47,957 nucleotides of DNA, taken from Alphaproteobacteria bacterium. GTDB lineage: Bacteria > Pseudomonadota > Alphaproteobacteria > CAAHEQ01 > UBA3637. This document shows positions 16,731 to 24,674 of the stretch, in pieces. Position 1 is the first letter of the stretch. Each line of letters opens with the position of its first letter. The DNA lies in contig JAFPYW010000060.1 in the NCBI GenBank assembly GCA_017394405.1, positions 1 to 47,957 of the forward strand, read 5' to 3'. The notes beneath the pieces are model-generated. The model searched no databases, had not been told where the DNA came from, and saw nothing but the letters and a program-made list of their open reading frames with translations. The translations under genes were made by a program, and so were the position numbers.

Positions 16731-18470
16731 TTACATCTTGTCCGGAACTTTTATGCCCAACATATCGGCGCACAATAACGCCACTTTCAATGTGTATTTT
16801 AACAGGTTCAAACGGCTGTTTTGAATCTGTTCTTTTTCGCCTTTAATCGGGCAATCATGATAGAACAAATTAAAATCCTGACACAATTTATACAGATAAT
16901 CGGCAATCACATGCGGGGCGCGATTATCATAGGCAATTTGCACATTTTCCGGGAACGTATAAAGGTTCAACAACAACTTTCGTTCGGCCGGATTTGTAAT
17001 CATTAAAGTATCATCTTTGGACGCGCCCAATTTTTCCAAAATGGATTTCATCCGCACCATCGCATACAATAAATACGGCCCAGTTTTGCCTTCGGTCGCC
17101 AACATACGATCTTCATCAAAAATATAGTTTTTGACTTTGTCGTTCATCAAATCCATAAACTTCAATGCGGCCACACCAACGGTATGTGAAATCTCGTCTT
17201 TTTCAGCATCTGTCAGGTCGCGCCCGATTTCACCGCTTTCCATTTTAGCGCGCGCTTTTTGAACGGCAGAATCTATCAGGAATCTTAAAGTCGGCACACC
17301 ACCATCGCGTGTTTTATACGGCTTATTATCTGCACCATTCACTGAGCCGAAAGGTTGATATTCCAATTTCACATTTTCTGGCACAATGCCTGTTTTCTTG
17401 GCTGTTGCAAACACCTGCGCAAAGTGCAGGCTTTGGCGTGCATCCGTAAAATACATAACAACATTTGGCTTAAACTCTTCCATACGCGCCTCCAAAGTCG
17501 CCAAATCTGTCGCCGCATACATGGCGGCCCCAGCGGAATTCACCAAAATAAGTGGCGGCGTATCGCCGTCTTGACGAATAATCCAAGCACCATCATCCAA
17601 TTCGGCCACCTTGGATTTTTTCAAACGCTCCACCATTTCGTTGCAACGATCATTGACCGTACTTTCACCCCACCACAGATCCAAATGCACATTGAGTTGT
17701 TGCATTAAATCTTGTGTATCGGCCTTGGTCAAATCCACAAATTTTTTCCACAAATCGCGCAAACCCCGGTTTCCCGCCTGCAATTCACGCGTATAGTTTT
17801 TAGCTTGTTCCATATAGGCTTCATCTTCCTTCGCTTTTGCAGAAGCCACGGGATACGCCTCAATCACATCCGCCAAAGTAAAGGGTACTTGATAGCCTTT
17901 ATCATTTTTGTAATCGGCCTTGAAATACGGCATATCCGGCCAACGTTTTTGCAGTTCGGTCAACACTAAACCCATCGGCCGCCCCCAATCGCCCAAGTGT
18001 GCATCACCGATTGTTTTATCACCGGCAAAAGTCATTATACGGCGTACAGCATCTCCAATGTTTCCGGAACGCAAATGCCCTACATGCATGACCTTACCAA
18101 CGTTCGGACCACAATAATCCAAAATCACAGTTTGTGGTTTGTCGGCACGTTCATAACCCGCCTTTTCTTGTGTTAAAATCGGAGCCGCCAGTTTTGTCAA
18201 TTCTTCATCTTTAATCTTCATATTGATAAAGCCGGGGCCTGCCACAGAAACTTCGCTAAAAAATGAATCTTTTTTAAGTTCGCCCGCAATTTTTTCCGCC
18301 ACTTCGCGTGGATTTTGATGCTGACTTTTCGCCAAGGCCAACGCGCCGTTTGCTTGATAATCGGCCAAATCTGGACGATCCGCCGCTCGCACTAGTGTTT
18401 GAGCATTATCAAAATCACACGCAGCAAACGCCTTTTCAACCTTTTCATTGACAACAGACAACAGATTCAT
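16731..18470 (-). CDS. argS: Arginyl-tRNA synthetase
   Basis: 579 residues from the ATG at 18470, which has AAGGAG 7 nt upstream; the frame runs 11 codons further but over the promoter. ArgRS is a class I enzyme that charges tRNA-Arg and needs the tRNA to activate arginine. Seen: N-terminal Add1-type domain, HIGH motif as HVGHLRSGNIGD after DYCGPNVGKVM, the tRNA-facing KTRDGGVPTLR segment, and the C-terminal DALR anticodon-binding domain (YAMVRMKSIL...NLLKYTLKVALLCADMLGI). It is transcribed divergently from gltX from overlapping promoters and ends directly against the HNH gene. Confidence 0.97.
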   Translation of the reverse strand: MNLLSVVNEKVEKAFAACDFDNAQTLVRAADRPDLADYQANGALALAKSQHQNPREVAEKIAGELKKDSFFSEVSVAGPGFINMKIKDEELTKLAAPILTQEKAGYERADKPQTVILDYCGPNVGKVMHVGHLRSGNIGDAVRRIMTFAGDKTIGDAHLGDWGRPMGLVLTELQKRWPDMPYFKADYKNDKGYQVPFTLADVIEAYPVASAKAKEDEAYMEQAKNYTRELQAGNRGLRDLWKKFVDLTKADTQDLMQQLNVHLDLWWGESTVNDRCNEMVERLKKSKVAELDDGAWIIRQDGDTPPLILVNSAGAAMYAATDLATLEARMEEFKPNVVMYFTDARQSLHFAQVFATAKKTGIVPENVKLEYQPFGSVNGADNKPYKTRDGGVPTLRFLIDSAVQKARAKMESGEIGRDLTDAEKDEISHTVGVAALKFMDLMNDKVKNYIFDEDRMLATEGKTGPYLLYAMVRMKSILEKLGASKDDTLMITNPAERKLLLNLYTFPENVQIAYDNRAPHVIADYLYKLCQDFNLFYHDCPIKGEKEQIQNSRLNLLKYTLKVALLCADMLGIKVPDKM

Positions 18471-18493
18471 TTCAAACTCCTTGATAGGAAAGC

Positions 18494-18540
18494 ATTGTAT
18501 CAAATTCCCCCTTGAAAAGCAAGCAAAAATATGTTATAAT
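18494..18540. promoter_or_regulatory. Divergent overlapping promoters of argS and gltX
   Basis: Plus strand (gltX): TTGAAA 18512-18517, 17 bp, TATAAT 18535-18540. Minus strand (argS): TTGCTT 18517-18522, 17 bp, TACAAT 18494-18499. The two -35 elements overlap by one base, so polymerase binding to one should exclude the other. Confidence 0.75.
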
Positions 18541-18568
18541 TTCGGCTAAATTCAAGAAAGGATTAAAA

Positions 18569-20206
18569 ATGACGCCCGAGATTTTAGATTTATTGTTTCC
18601 AAATAAGTTGCCTACCATAGCCGAGATAGAAGCAAAATATCCCCCCCGGCAATTACCAGAGGGTGCTGTTGTATCGCGTTTGGCACCCAGTCCGACTGGA
18701 TATTTACATATTGGAAACTTTTATCAAGGCTTCATGGCGGAACGTTTGGCACACCAACACAATGGCGTGTTCTTTTTACGCATAGAAGATACCGATCAAA
18801 AACGCGAAATTGAAGGTGCCGTAGAGGTTGTATTAAGAGCATTGGCACACTATGGTATTTACCCAGATGAAGGCAGCACTTTAGATGGCGAAAAAGGTGC
18901 CTATGCCCCCTATACCCAATCAAAGCGTAAAGAAATTTATCAAGCATTTGCTAAAGAATTGGTTGCTAAAGGACATGCCTATCCATGTTTTTGCACCCCA
19001 GAAGAAATAGATATGGTCCGCAAAATCCAAAGCAAACAAGGCTTACGTACGGGTTATTATGGTCACTATGCAAAATGTCGTAGCTTGACAGATGATGAAA
19101 TACTGGCAAATTTGAAAGCCGGCAAACCTTTCTGTATTCGTTTAAAATCAACCGGCGACTATTCAAAACGTATCGTTGTGGATGATTTGTTCAAAGGCAA
19201 GGTATCATTGCCCGAATACGACATTGACGTCGTAATTATCAAGGCCAACGATGGTTTGCCAACCTATCACTTTGCCCATTTAATTGACGATCATTTAATG
19301 CAAACAACCCACGTCATCCGTGGCGAAGATTGGCTATCTTCTGTTCCTTTACATATTCAATTATTCAACTTGATGGGATGGCCTGTTCCCCAATATGGAC
19401 ATCATGCCCTGTTACAAAAATTAGGAGAGGATGGTAAGCGTCGCAAGATTTCCAAACGTTTAGATCCAGAAGCAAACATTGCCTACTTTGCGGACCATGG
19501 TTATCCGCAAGATGCTATTTTGGAATACCTGCTCAATTTAATGAACGCCAGTTTTGAAGATTGGCGCAAGCAAAATCCAACCATTCCTGTTTTGGATTTC
19601 CCAATGGATATTCACAAAATCTCAAATACTGCCGGGGCTTTGTTTGATATGGTGAAATTGAACAGCATTGCCCGCGAAGTGGTAGCACGCATGACAGCTG
19701 AAGAAGTATACAATAAAGTGCTGACATGGGCAAAAGAATACAAGCCTGAGTATGCTACATTATTGGAAAACAATCGTGAAAAATGCATTGCTATTTTCAA
19801 CATTGAACGCGGTATTGGTGCCAAGTCCCGCAAAGATTTATTTAAGTGGGAAGATGCTGAACACGAAACAGAATTCTTCTTTAATCGTCCGGCCTATGAT
19901 GAAGCCTTGTTGGCTCCAATGACACATGCCGACATTCAAAAGGTGGCAGCCGATTTTGCGGCGATTTATGATCCTGCGGATGACAACCAAGCGTGGTTTG
20001 CGAAAGTCAAACAAGTGGCCGAACAAAATGGTTTTGCAACCGATATGAAGGCATACAAAGCCGATCCATCTGGATTTAAGGGTTCTGTCGCTGATGTGGC
20101 AAAGATCTTCCGTGTGGCGATTACGGGACGCGTGCAAAGTCCAGATTTGTGCTCTATTATGAAGATCTTGGGTAAAGACGAAGTGGCTGAAAGGTTGAAA
20201 ATATAA
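18569..20206 (+). CDS. gltX: Glutamyl-tRNA synthetase
   Basis: 545 residues from the ATG at 18569 with AAAGGA 7 nt upstream. Class I synthetase that charges tRNA-Glu. Seen: RLAPSPTGYLHIGNFYQ (HIGH region), FFLRIEDTDQKREIEGA, a cysteine in YPCFCTPEE, HVIRGEDWLSSVPLHI, and the KMSKS counterpart KRRKISKRLDPEA, followed by the helical anticodon-binding region. The fold and length resemble the GluRS type with an extended C-terminal part; whether it also charges tRNA-Gln cannot be told from the sequence. The slyX ATG overlaps its stop by one base, so they form an operon. Confidence 0.95.
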   Translation: MTPEILDLLFPNKLPTIAEIEAKYPPRQLPEGAVVSRLAPSPTGYLHIGNFYQGFMAERLAHQHNGVFFLRIEDTDQKREIEGAVEVVLRALAHYGIYPDEGSTLDGEKGAYAPYTQSKRKEIYQAFAKELVAKGHAYPCFCTPEEIDMVRKIQSKQGLRTGYYGHYAKCRSLTDDEILANLKAGKPFCIRLKSTGDYSKRIVVDDLFKGKVSLPEYDIDVVIIKANDGLPTYHFAHLIDDHLMQTTHVIRGEDWLSSVPLHIQLFNLMGWPVPQYGHHALLQKLGEDGKRRKISKRLDPEANIAYFADHGYPQDAILEYLLNLMNASFEDWRKQNPTIPVLDFPMDIHKISNTAGALFDMVKLNSIAREVVARMTAEEVYNKVLTWAKEYKPEYATLLENNREKCIAIFNIERGIGAKSRKDLFKWEDAEHETEFFFNRPAYDEALLAPMTHADIQKVAADFAAIYDPADDNQAWFAKVKQVAEQNGFATDMKAYKADPSGFKGSVADVAKIFRVAITGRVQSPDLCSIMKILGKDEVAERLKI

Positions 20207-20403
20207 TGGCAGACGATCGTTTAACGGAAATTGAACGGCACATGGCCGATTTGGAAAAGCAGGTAGATGATTTGAACACTGTCGTCATTCAACAAGGCAA
20301 GAAGATTGACCGCTTGGAAAAAGATTATCGCGCCTTGCGTGACAGCGTGGATGCTTCTTTGGTCAAACCCCAATCAGAAGAAACACCGCCACCACATTAT
20401 TGA
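20206..20403 (+). CDS. slyX: SlyX family coiled-coil protein
   Basis: 65 residues, the normal SlyX size. Almost entirely a heptad coiled coil (IERHMADLEKQVDDLNTVV...QGKKIDRLEKDYRALRD) ending in the characteristic PPPHY tail. The molecular role of SlyX is not established. Start ATG overlaps the gltX stop by one base, so translation is probably coupled. The terminator stem begins inside the last codons. Confidence 0.92.
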   Translation: MADDRLTEIERHMADLEKQVDDLNTVVIQQGKKIDRLEKDYRALRDSVDASLVKPQSEETPPPHY

Positions 20404-20422
20404 TTGTGGCAGCGGTATTTTT
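20385..20422 (+). terminator. Intrinsic terminator of gltX-slyX
   Basis: ACCGC and CCACA on the left arm pair with TGTGG and GCGGT on the right, with a two-base mismatch between the halves, followed by ATTTTT. The left arm lies within the end of slyX. Confidence 0.7.
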
Positions 20423-20453
20423 ACGATTTTTCAACAAAGATTATAAATCTTTA

Positions 20454-20927
20454 TTAGCGACTTTTTGCTTGGCGGACAGCAGCCACTTTAACGGCCGCTT
20501 TTTTCTTTGCCGGTTCGCGTAATCCCAAACGATTTTCCAATTCAGAAACACACATTTCCGTTTCAAAGGTCAAGTTATCCAACAAATCTGCACGATGCAA
20601 TAAACTCAACTGCAAATCGCCATTACGGCAAGTTTTCATCCTCGCTTCTGCATTGGTCAATTCTCTTTTGTATAAAGCCAAGCGTTCGCGTTCGTTTTCC
20701 AATTCCAACATATCCATCTTGCGCTGATATGTATTGATTTGGCTTTGCAAGCGTTTTACACGAGATGTATCACCCGCCTTTTGAGCGTCCTTAATTTCTT
20801 CTCTGATTTCATCCACACGGGCACTCATCAGGGCTTGTTTTCCTTCACGATTACGTTGTTTTTCTTCAAAATTAGCCGGCTTTGTGGTAAAAAACCCGGG
20901 CAAATCGTCAACTCTTCTCTTAACCAT
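20454..20927 (-). CDS. Coiled-coil protein of unknown function
   Basis: 157 residues with AGGAGG 6 nt upstream of the ATG. Residues about 20-110 are strongly charged and helical (SARVDEIREEIKDAQKAGDTSR..., MDMLELENERERLALYKREL), consistent with a long coiled coil. Then come two cysteines (KTCRNG, EMCVSE), the motif ENRLGLRE and a basic Ala/Lys tail (AKKKAAVKVAAVRQAKSR) that might bind nucleic acid. No signal peptide. The C-terminal C-x(n)-NRLGL element is shared with the unknown gene at 23738. Single-gene unit with its own promoter; convergent with slyX. Confidence 0.8.
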   Translation of the reverse strand: MVKRRVDDLPGFFTTKPANFEEKQRNREGKQALMSARVDEIREEIKDAQKAGDTSRVKRLQSQINTYQRKMDMLELENERERLALYKRELTNAEARMKTCRNGDLQLSLLHRADLLDNLTFETEMCVSELENRLGLREPAKKKAAVKVAAVRQAKSR

Positions 20928-20962
20928 CTCATCCTCCTGTAATAAACGTTGATGATGCTATA

Positions 20963-20990
20963 ATTGTACCACAGATTTGATATCTGTCAA
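20963..20990 (-). promoter_or_regulatory. Promoter with a spacer-embedded dyad
   Basis: TTGACA (20985-20990), 16 bp, TACAAT (20963-20968) on the minus strand, driving the coiled-coil gene. ACAGAT-N5-ATCTGT (20971-20987) is an inverted repeat that starts inside the -35 box and fills the spacer, a good place for a repressor. Confidence 0.65.
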
Positions 20991-21079
20991 TTAAAAATTT
21001 TACGCAGATACATTTTTTTCTTGACAATTCATTCAAAATAGATAAAAAAGAGGGAAAACACATAATAAAGGAGTTTATA

Positions 21080-21430
21080 ATGGATAAGAAAAAATGGGGA
21101 TTAAAACGTCAATGCCATAAATGCAATGCGTTCTTTTATGACATGGGCAAGAAACAATTTACCTGTCCAAAATGCGGTACCAAATACACTTTGGAAACGT
21201 ATGAACAGGCCCGGGAAAAACATTTGGCAAAAATGGCGCGTAAGGCCGCTCCCAAATTGGATGATGAAGATTTGGATGCAGAGACATTGTTAAACATGGC
21301 TGCTTCAATGCCCCTGACCGATGAAGATGATGAACCAAAGGAAACGGATTTGTTGGAGGAAGAAGAATTGACCCCCGAAGATCCGGATTTGAGCGATATT
21401 ATGGACAATTTTGAAGACGACAATGGATAA
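21080..21430 (+). CDS. FYDLN-type acidic zinc-ribbon protein (TIGR02300 family)
   Basis: 116 residues; AAAGGAG 7 nt before the ATG. The N-terminus has the family pattern W-G-x-KR-x-C-x-x-C, then FYDMGK in place of FYDLN, and a second CPKCG, together a four-cysteine zinc ribbon. The rest is highly acidic (DEDDEPKETDLLEEEELTPEDPD). This family is characteristic of Alphaproteobacteria and its function is unknown. The last 8 bp overlap the yqgE start, so they are probably one operon. A TTGACA at 21021 precedes it, without a clear -10. Confidence 0.88.
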   Translation: MDKKKWGLKRQCHKCNAFFYDMGKKQFTCPKCGTKYTLETYEQAREKHLAKMARKAAPKLDDEDLDAETLLNMAASMPLTDEDDEPKETDLLEEEELTPEDPDLSDIMDNFEDDNG

Positions 21431-21995
21431 AAACGTCGCCTTTCAATCTTTCGCCGGTCAATTTTTAATTGCCACACAAACCGATAATAATTCTTTGTTC
21501 GGGCGGTGTGTTGTATTGATAACAAAACATTCTAAAACAAACGGAGCCGAAGGATATATCATCAACAAACCATTGGTTTCTATGTCTCCAGCAGAAGTTT
21601 TCAAAGACAGACCTTTTCAATTTTTGGGTGAAGATTTTCACATCTACAGCGGCGGCCCCGTTGATTTAGACCATGGAGCCGTTTTACACAGCACCGATTA
21701 TCACGCATTAGATACACATCAGGTGCTGCCTGATTTGGCTTTAACAGAAACGCAACAAATTTTAGATGATATTTCCACCCAACAATCTGGGCCCAAGCAT
21801 TTTATTGTTATGGTGGGAAAATCAGCGTGGGCTCCCAACCAACTGGAAGACGAAATCATGGGCAATATATGGATCCCAGCCCCTTTTTCTTTTGATTTAA
21901 TGTTTCATACACCGGATAACAAAAAGTGGCAAGAAGCTCTTGCCACTTTGAAAATTGATGCCAATTTGTTGGCTCAAAATGCCGGAAAGGCCTAG
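21423..21995 (+). CDS. yqgE: YqgE/AlgH family protein (UPF0301)
   Basis: 190 residues from the ATG at 21423; an upstream in-frame TTG at 21411 is less likely. Family motifs seen: FAGQFLIATQ near the start, FGRCVVLITKH, GAEGYIINKP, YSGGPVDLDHG. The family is widespread in Proteobacteria; no biochemical activity is firmly assigned, although AlgH was named for a role in alginate regulation. Translationally coupled to the FYDLN gene by an 8-bp overlap. Its TAG stop shares bases with the efp stop on the opposite strand. Confidence 0.93.
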   Translation: MDKNVAFQSFAGQFLIATQTDNNSLFGRCVVLITKHSKTNGAEGYIINKPLVSMSPAEVFKDRPFQFLGEDFHIYSGGPVDLDHGAVLHSTDYHALDTHQVLPDLALTETQQILDDISTQQSGPKHFIVMVGKSAWAPNQLEDEIMGNIWIPAPFSFDLMFHTPDNKKWQEALATLKIDANLLAQNAGKA

Positions 21996-22558
21996 CCTTT
22001 CGCACGTTCCACATAAGAATTATCTTCCGTGGAAACAACAATTTTTTCACCCTGAGCAATAAATGGCGGTACCGTTGTGCGAATACCATTTTCCAATGTT
22101 GCAGACTTAAAGGATGTTGTCACCGTCGCACCTTTGATACATGGCTCTGTTTCTGTCACAGTCAATGTCACGTGAGGTGGCAAATTGACGGAAACGGGCT
22201 TGCCCTCAATGAAATTCACGGTCACAGCCATATTATCTTGCAAGAACAAAGCACGATCACCCATCATTTCGGCGGGAATTTCAAATTGATCGTATGTTTC
22301 TGTATTCATAAAGCACAAATTGTCGCCATCACGATACAAATATGTGCAATCAAATTCTTCACTCATCAACTTTTCAACTGTATCTGCTGTGCGCCAACGT
22401 TGTTCTGTCTTTAATCCTGTTTTCACGTCACGCATTTCAACTTGAATAAAGGCGCCACCTTTTCCCGGTGTAATAATGTTGATTTTTGTAACCAGATATT
22501 GTTTGCCGTTAAAGTCAATGACCCATCCCGGACGCATTTGGTTTGCTTGTTGCTTCAT
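21992..22558 (-). CDS. efp: Elongation factor P
   Basis: 188 residues, normal for EF-P, which enters the ribosomal E site to relieve stalling at polyproline. Three beta-barrel domains are consistent with the length. The modification loop reads TPGKGGAF with the target lysine at residue 33, the GKGGAF form used by EpmA-type lysylation, and the presumed EpmA is encoded divergently next door. The conserved C-terminal region (GATVTTSFKSATLENGIRTTVPPFI) is present. AAGGAT sits 6 nt upstream of the ATG. Confidence 0.96.
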   Translation of the reverse strand: MKQQANQMRPGWVIDFNGKQYLVTKINIITPGKGGAFIQVEMRDVKTGLKTEQRWRTADTVEKLMSEEFDCTYLYRDGDNLCFMNTETYDQFEIPAEMMGDRALFLQDNMAVTVNFIEGKPVSVNLPPHVTLTVTETEPCIKGATVTTSFKSATLENGIRTTVPPFIAQGEKIVVSTEDNSYVERAKG

Positions 22559-22573
22559 CTTTTAATCCTTTCC

Positions 22574-22602
22574 TTGAAAAAATTGAATAAATGGAGTATA
22601 CT
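22574..22602 (+). promoter_or_regulatory. epmA promoter
   Basis: TTGAAA (22574-22579), 17 bp, TATACT (22597-22602), ending 22 bp before the epmA ATG. It lies in the short divergent gap between efp and epmA. Confidence 0.7.
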
Positions 22603-22624
22603 AGATTTATAAAGGAAAGTCAAG

Positions 22625-23599
22625 ATGAAATGGTGGAAACCCGATTTATACCTAAAAAATACGCCCTATCGCAACATTCGGCGACAGGTGATTCATACCA
22701 TCCGCAACCACTTTGATTCGGTGGGTTTGAACGAAGTAGATGTGCCGGTGTTGCAACCTGCCCCATCCGATGAAGTGCATTTGAAATGTTTTCAAACAGG
22801 GGACATGTATTTGCACACAAGCCCGGAATTGGCCATGAAAAAGTTATTGGTCGCGGGCGAAACTGCCATTTATACCTTGTGCCATGCCTATCGTGACGAG
22901 CCCGTTTCCGACACGCATGCGCCCGAATTTTTAATGTTAGAATGGTACAGAACTGGCACAAATTATCACGCGATGATGGATGATACAATCAACCTTGTGC
23001 GCGCCTGTTGTGATGCCTGCGGGGTCAAAGAATTAAAGCATAACGGACGCACCGCGGATCCGTTTCAAGAATGGGAAATTTTAACCGTTGAAGATGCGTT
23101 CAAGCGTTATGCCAACGTGAACTTATGGGCGGATGATTTACGTGCAGAAGCCGAAGCAAATGGCGTTCCCTGCGGTGAAAACGACACTTGGGAAGACGTG
23201 TTTTTCCGCATTATGCTGAATAAAGTGGAAGATCATTTGGGCGATGGAAAACCAACCATTTTATGTGAATACCCGACTGAGCTCGGTGCCCTGGCCCGCA
23301 AAAAGCCGGACAATCCAAAGGTATGCGAACGCTTTGAAGCATATGTATGCGGTGTAGAATTGTGCAACGCTTTTTCAGAACTGACCGATCCCGTGGAACA
23401 ACGCGAACGCTTCAATTTTAACTATGCCGAACGTAAACGCCTGTATGGCTGGAACGATCCGATGGATGAAGATTTCTTGTCCGCCCTGGAATACGGCATG
23501 CCGGATGCCAGCGGGAACGCCTTGGGCGTAGATCGGTTGATTATGTTGATTGCCGACGCGGAAAAATTGGCCGATACCGTTTGGGTTCCCGTGAAATAA
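22625..23599 (+). CDS. epmA: EF-P--lysine lysyltransferase EpmA
   Basis: 324 residues, the size of EpmA (PoxA/GenX), a LysRS-like class II protein lacking the anticodon-binding domain; it adds lysine (usually beta-lysine) to EF-P. Motif 2 region CHAYRDEPVSDTHAPEFLMLEWYR and motif 3 GNALGVDRLIMLI are clear, and the start lacks the LysRS OB fold. AAGGAAAG precedes the ATG. Being divergent from efp is strong contextual support. EpmB, the aminomutase that makes beta-lysine, is not in this window, so the donor (alpha or beta lysine) is unknown here. Confidence 0.95.
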   Translation: MKWWKPDLYLKNTPYRNIRRQVIHTIRNHFDSVGLNEVDVPVLQPAPSDEVHLKCFQTGDMYLHTSPELAMKKLLVAGETAIYTLCHAYRDEPVSDTHAPEFLMLEWYRTGTNYHAMMDDTINLVRACCDACGVKELKHNGRTADPFQEWEILTVEDAFKRYANVNLWADDLRAEAEANGVPCGENDTWEDVFFRIMLNKVEDHLGDGKPTILCEYPTELGALARKKPDNPKVCERFEAYVCGVELCNAFSELTDPVEQRERFNFNYAERKRLYGWNDPMDEDFLSALEYGMPDASGNALGVDRLIMLIADAEKLADTVWVPVK

Positions 23600-23602
23600 A
23601 TC

Positions 23603-23631
23603 TTGACACCCCTCGACAAAAATGCTATAAT
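23603..23631 (+). promoter_or_regulatory. tRNA-Ala promoter
   Basis: Near-perfect consensus: TTGACA (23603-23608), 17 bp, TATAAT (23626-23631), followed by GCGCCC. The GC-rich discriminator is typical of stringently controlled stable-RNA promoters. Confidence 0.85.
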
Positions 23632-23645
23632 GCGCCCATTCGCTT

Positions 23646-23721
23646 GGGGATATAGCTCAGTTGGTAGAGCGACGCGTTCGCAATGCGTAGGTCAGGGGTT
23701 CGAATCCCCTTATCTCCACCA
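23646..23721 (+). tRNA. tRNA-Ala (anticodon CGC)
   Basis: 76 nt with encoded CCA. The acceptor stem GGGGATA/TATCTCC has the G3-U70 wobble pair that identifies alanine tRNAs, and the anticodon loop is TTCGCAA, anticodon CGC reading GCG. D and T arms are complete (GCTC...GAGC, AGGGGTTCGAATCCCCT). No intrinsic terminator directly follows. Confidence 0.97.
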
Positions 23722-23737
23722 AATTTATTTCACCGTA

Positions 23738-24181
23738 TTAGATATCCCTTCCCTTAGCATCAAATCCTAAGTTTTTATTTGTCAAACGCATTAGTGTTTC
23801 AGCAAATACAGGAACACGACTTTTCGTAACGAGTCCAAGACGATTACGGAATGAACATTCCCCAGTTAAATAATTTTTAGAAAATACTTCGTTAAACGTA
23901 TTCACATAAGAACGTTCACAAACCCGATCTGTTGCTATATCACGACGTTCCTCAAACATCTTCAGTTTCATTTTTTGACCAAATTCACATTCAAAATTTT
24001 CTTGCGGTTCTGCAAACACAGTCCTTGTTGAACGTCTTAATCCACTTGCTGTTCCATACACTCTGGTAAACACAGTTGCAAAATACTTGCCATTTATATA
24101 GCGATCATAAATTTGCCGTATAACATCGCCTTTTTTATTTGTTGTCTGGCTTACCATTCTTATTTCTTCTTTATTATCCAT
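23738..24181 (-). CDS. Small protein of unknown function
   Basis: 147 residues from the ATG at 24181; GGAGA is 9 nt upstream of it, whereas the in-frame ATG at 24190 touches GGAGA. The N-terminal half resembles a beta-rich domain (NGKYFATVFTRVYGTASGLRR), the C-terminal half has cysteines (FECEFG, RVCERS, GECSF) and ends with RNRLGLVTKS and LMRLTNKNLGF. The C-x(n)-NRLGL element also occurs near the end of the coiled-coil protein at 20454. No signal peptide. Family not recognised. Confidence 0.75.
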   Translation of the reverse strand: MDNKEEIRMVSQTTNKKGDVIRQIYDRYINGKYFATVFTRVYGTASGLRRSTRTVFAEPQENFECEFGQKMKLKMFEERRDIATDRVCERSYVNTFNEVFSKNYLTGECSFRNRLGLVTKSRVPVFAETLMRLTNKNLGFDAKGRDI

Positions 24182-24214
24182 TGTATACATTCTCCATTAA
24201 AAAAATGAAGTTGC

Positions 24215-24243
24215 ATTTTAACACAAATTCACGCATTTGTCAA
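24215..24243 (-). promoter_or_regulatory. Promoter with a spacer-embedded dyad
   Basis: TTGACA (24238-24243), 17 bp, TAAAAT (24215-24220) on the minus strand for the gene at 23738-24181. ACAAAT-N6-ATTTGT (24223-24240) is an inverted repeat that begins in the -35 box, the same placement as in the promoter at 20963-20990. Confidence 0.65.
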
Positions 24244-24261
24244 ATCACCAATTTATTGGCC

Positions 24262-24283
24262 TGCCCATGCGGGCATTTTTTAT
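24262..24283 (+). terminator. Hairpin with T-tract on the plus strand
   Basis: TGCCC-ATGC-GGGCA (24262-24275) followed by TTTTTTATT. The T-tract is on the plus strand, where no gene precedes it except tRNA-Ala 540 bp upstream; for the ASCH gene on the minus strand the hairpin lacks a downstream T-tract. Confidence 0.5.
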
Positions 24284-24612
24284 TCTTTTTCAATCTCTAT
24301 GCCCACAACACCGTATTGTTTTTGTTTGTCTGCAGGATAAAATTGTTCCATAATTTGCACCAATTCCGCCGCATCATGAAAACCACACAATTCCGGCTTA
24401 ACAATATCACATAAAGCACGAAAATCAGGCGCCCGATGCAAAGCCACCACCCGCGCCATAAAGGTATCTGCGGCATCTGACAAATCTGAAAACTGAATTT
24501 CATCGCCCACTTTGATTTGTTGGCGTTTTTCATCATACAAACGCAACTCCACACGCTTCGTTCCCTGCTTCAACAGGTGATAGTATTTTGTTTGAACCTT
24601 CATCGTGTGCAT
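24280..24612 (-). CDS. ASCH/PUA-like domain protein
   Basis: 110 residues from the ATG at 24612, which has AAGGAG 6 nt upstream. The pattern YYHLLKQGTKRVELRLYDEKRQQIKVGDEIQF is typical of ASCH domains, small beta-barrel folds related to PUA that bind RNA or modified nucleotides; the C-terminus returns with YGVVGIEIEKE. Substrate unknown. Divergent from the acetyltransferase gene at 24675. Confidence 0.8.
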   Translation of the reverse strand: MHTMKVQTKYYHLLKQGTKRVELRLYDEKRQQIKVGDEIQFSDLSDAADTFMARVVALHRAPDFRALCDIVKPELCGFHDAAELVQIMEQFYPADKQKQYGVVGIEIEKE

Positions 24613-24621
24613 TTTTTCTCC

Positions 24622-24650
24622 TTGCAAATTATTGAAAAATCTGATATAGT
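24622..24650 (+). promoter_or_regulatory. Promoter of the acetyltransferase gene
   Basis: TTGCAA (24622-24627), 17 bp, TATAGT (24645-24650), ending 24 bp before the ATG at 24675. Confidence 0.6.
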
Positions 24651-24674
24651 AATTTTACAAAAGGATTGGTAAAA

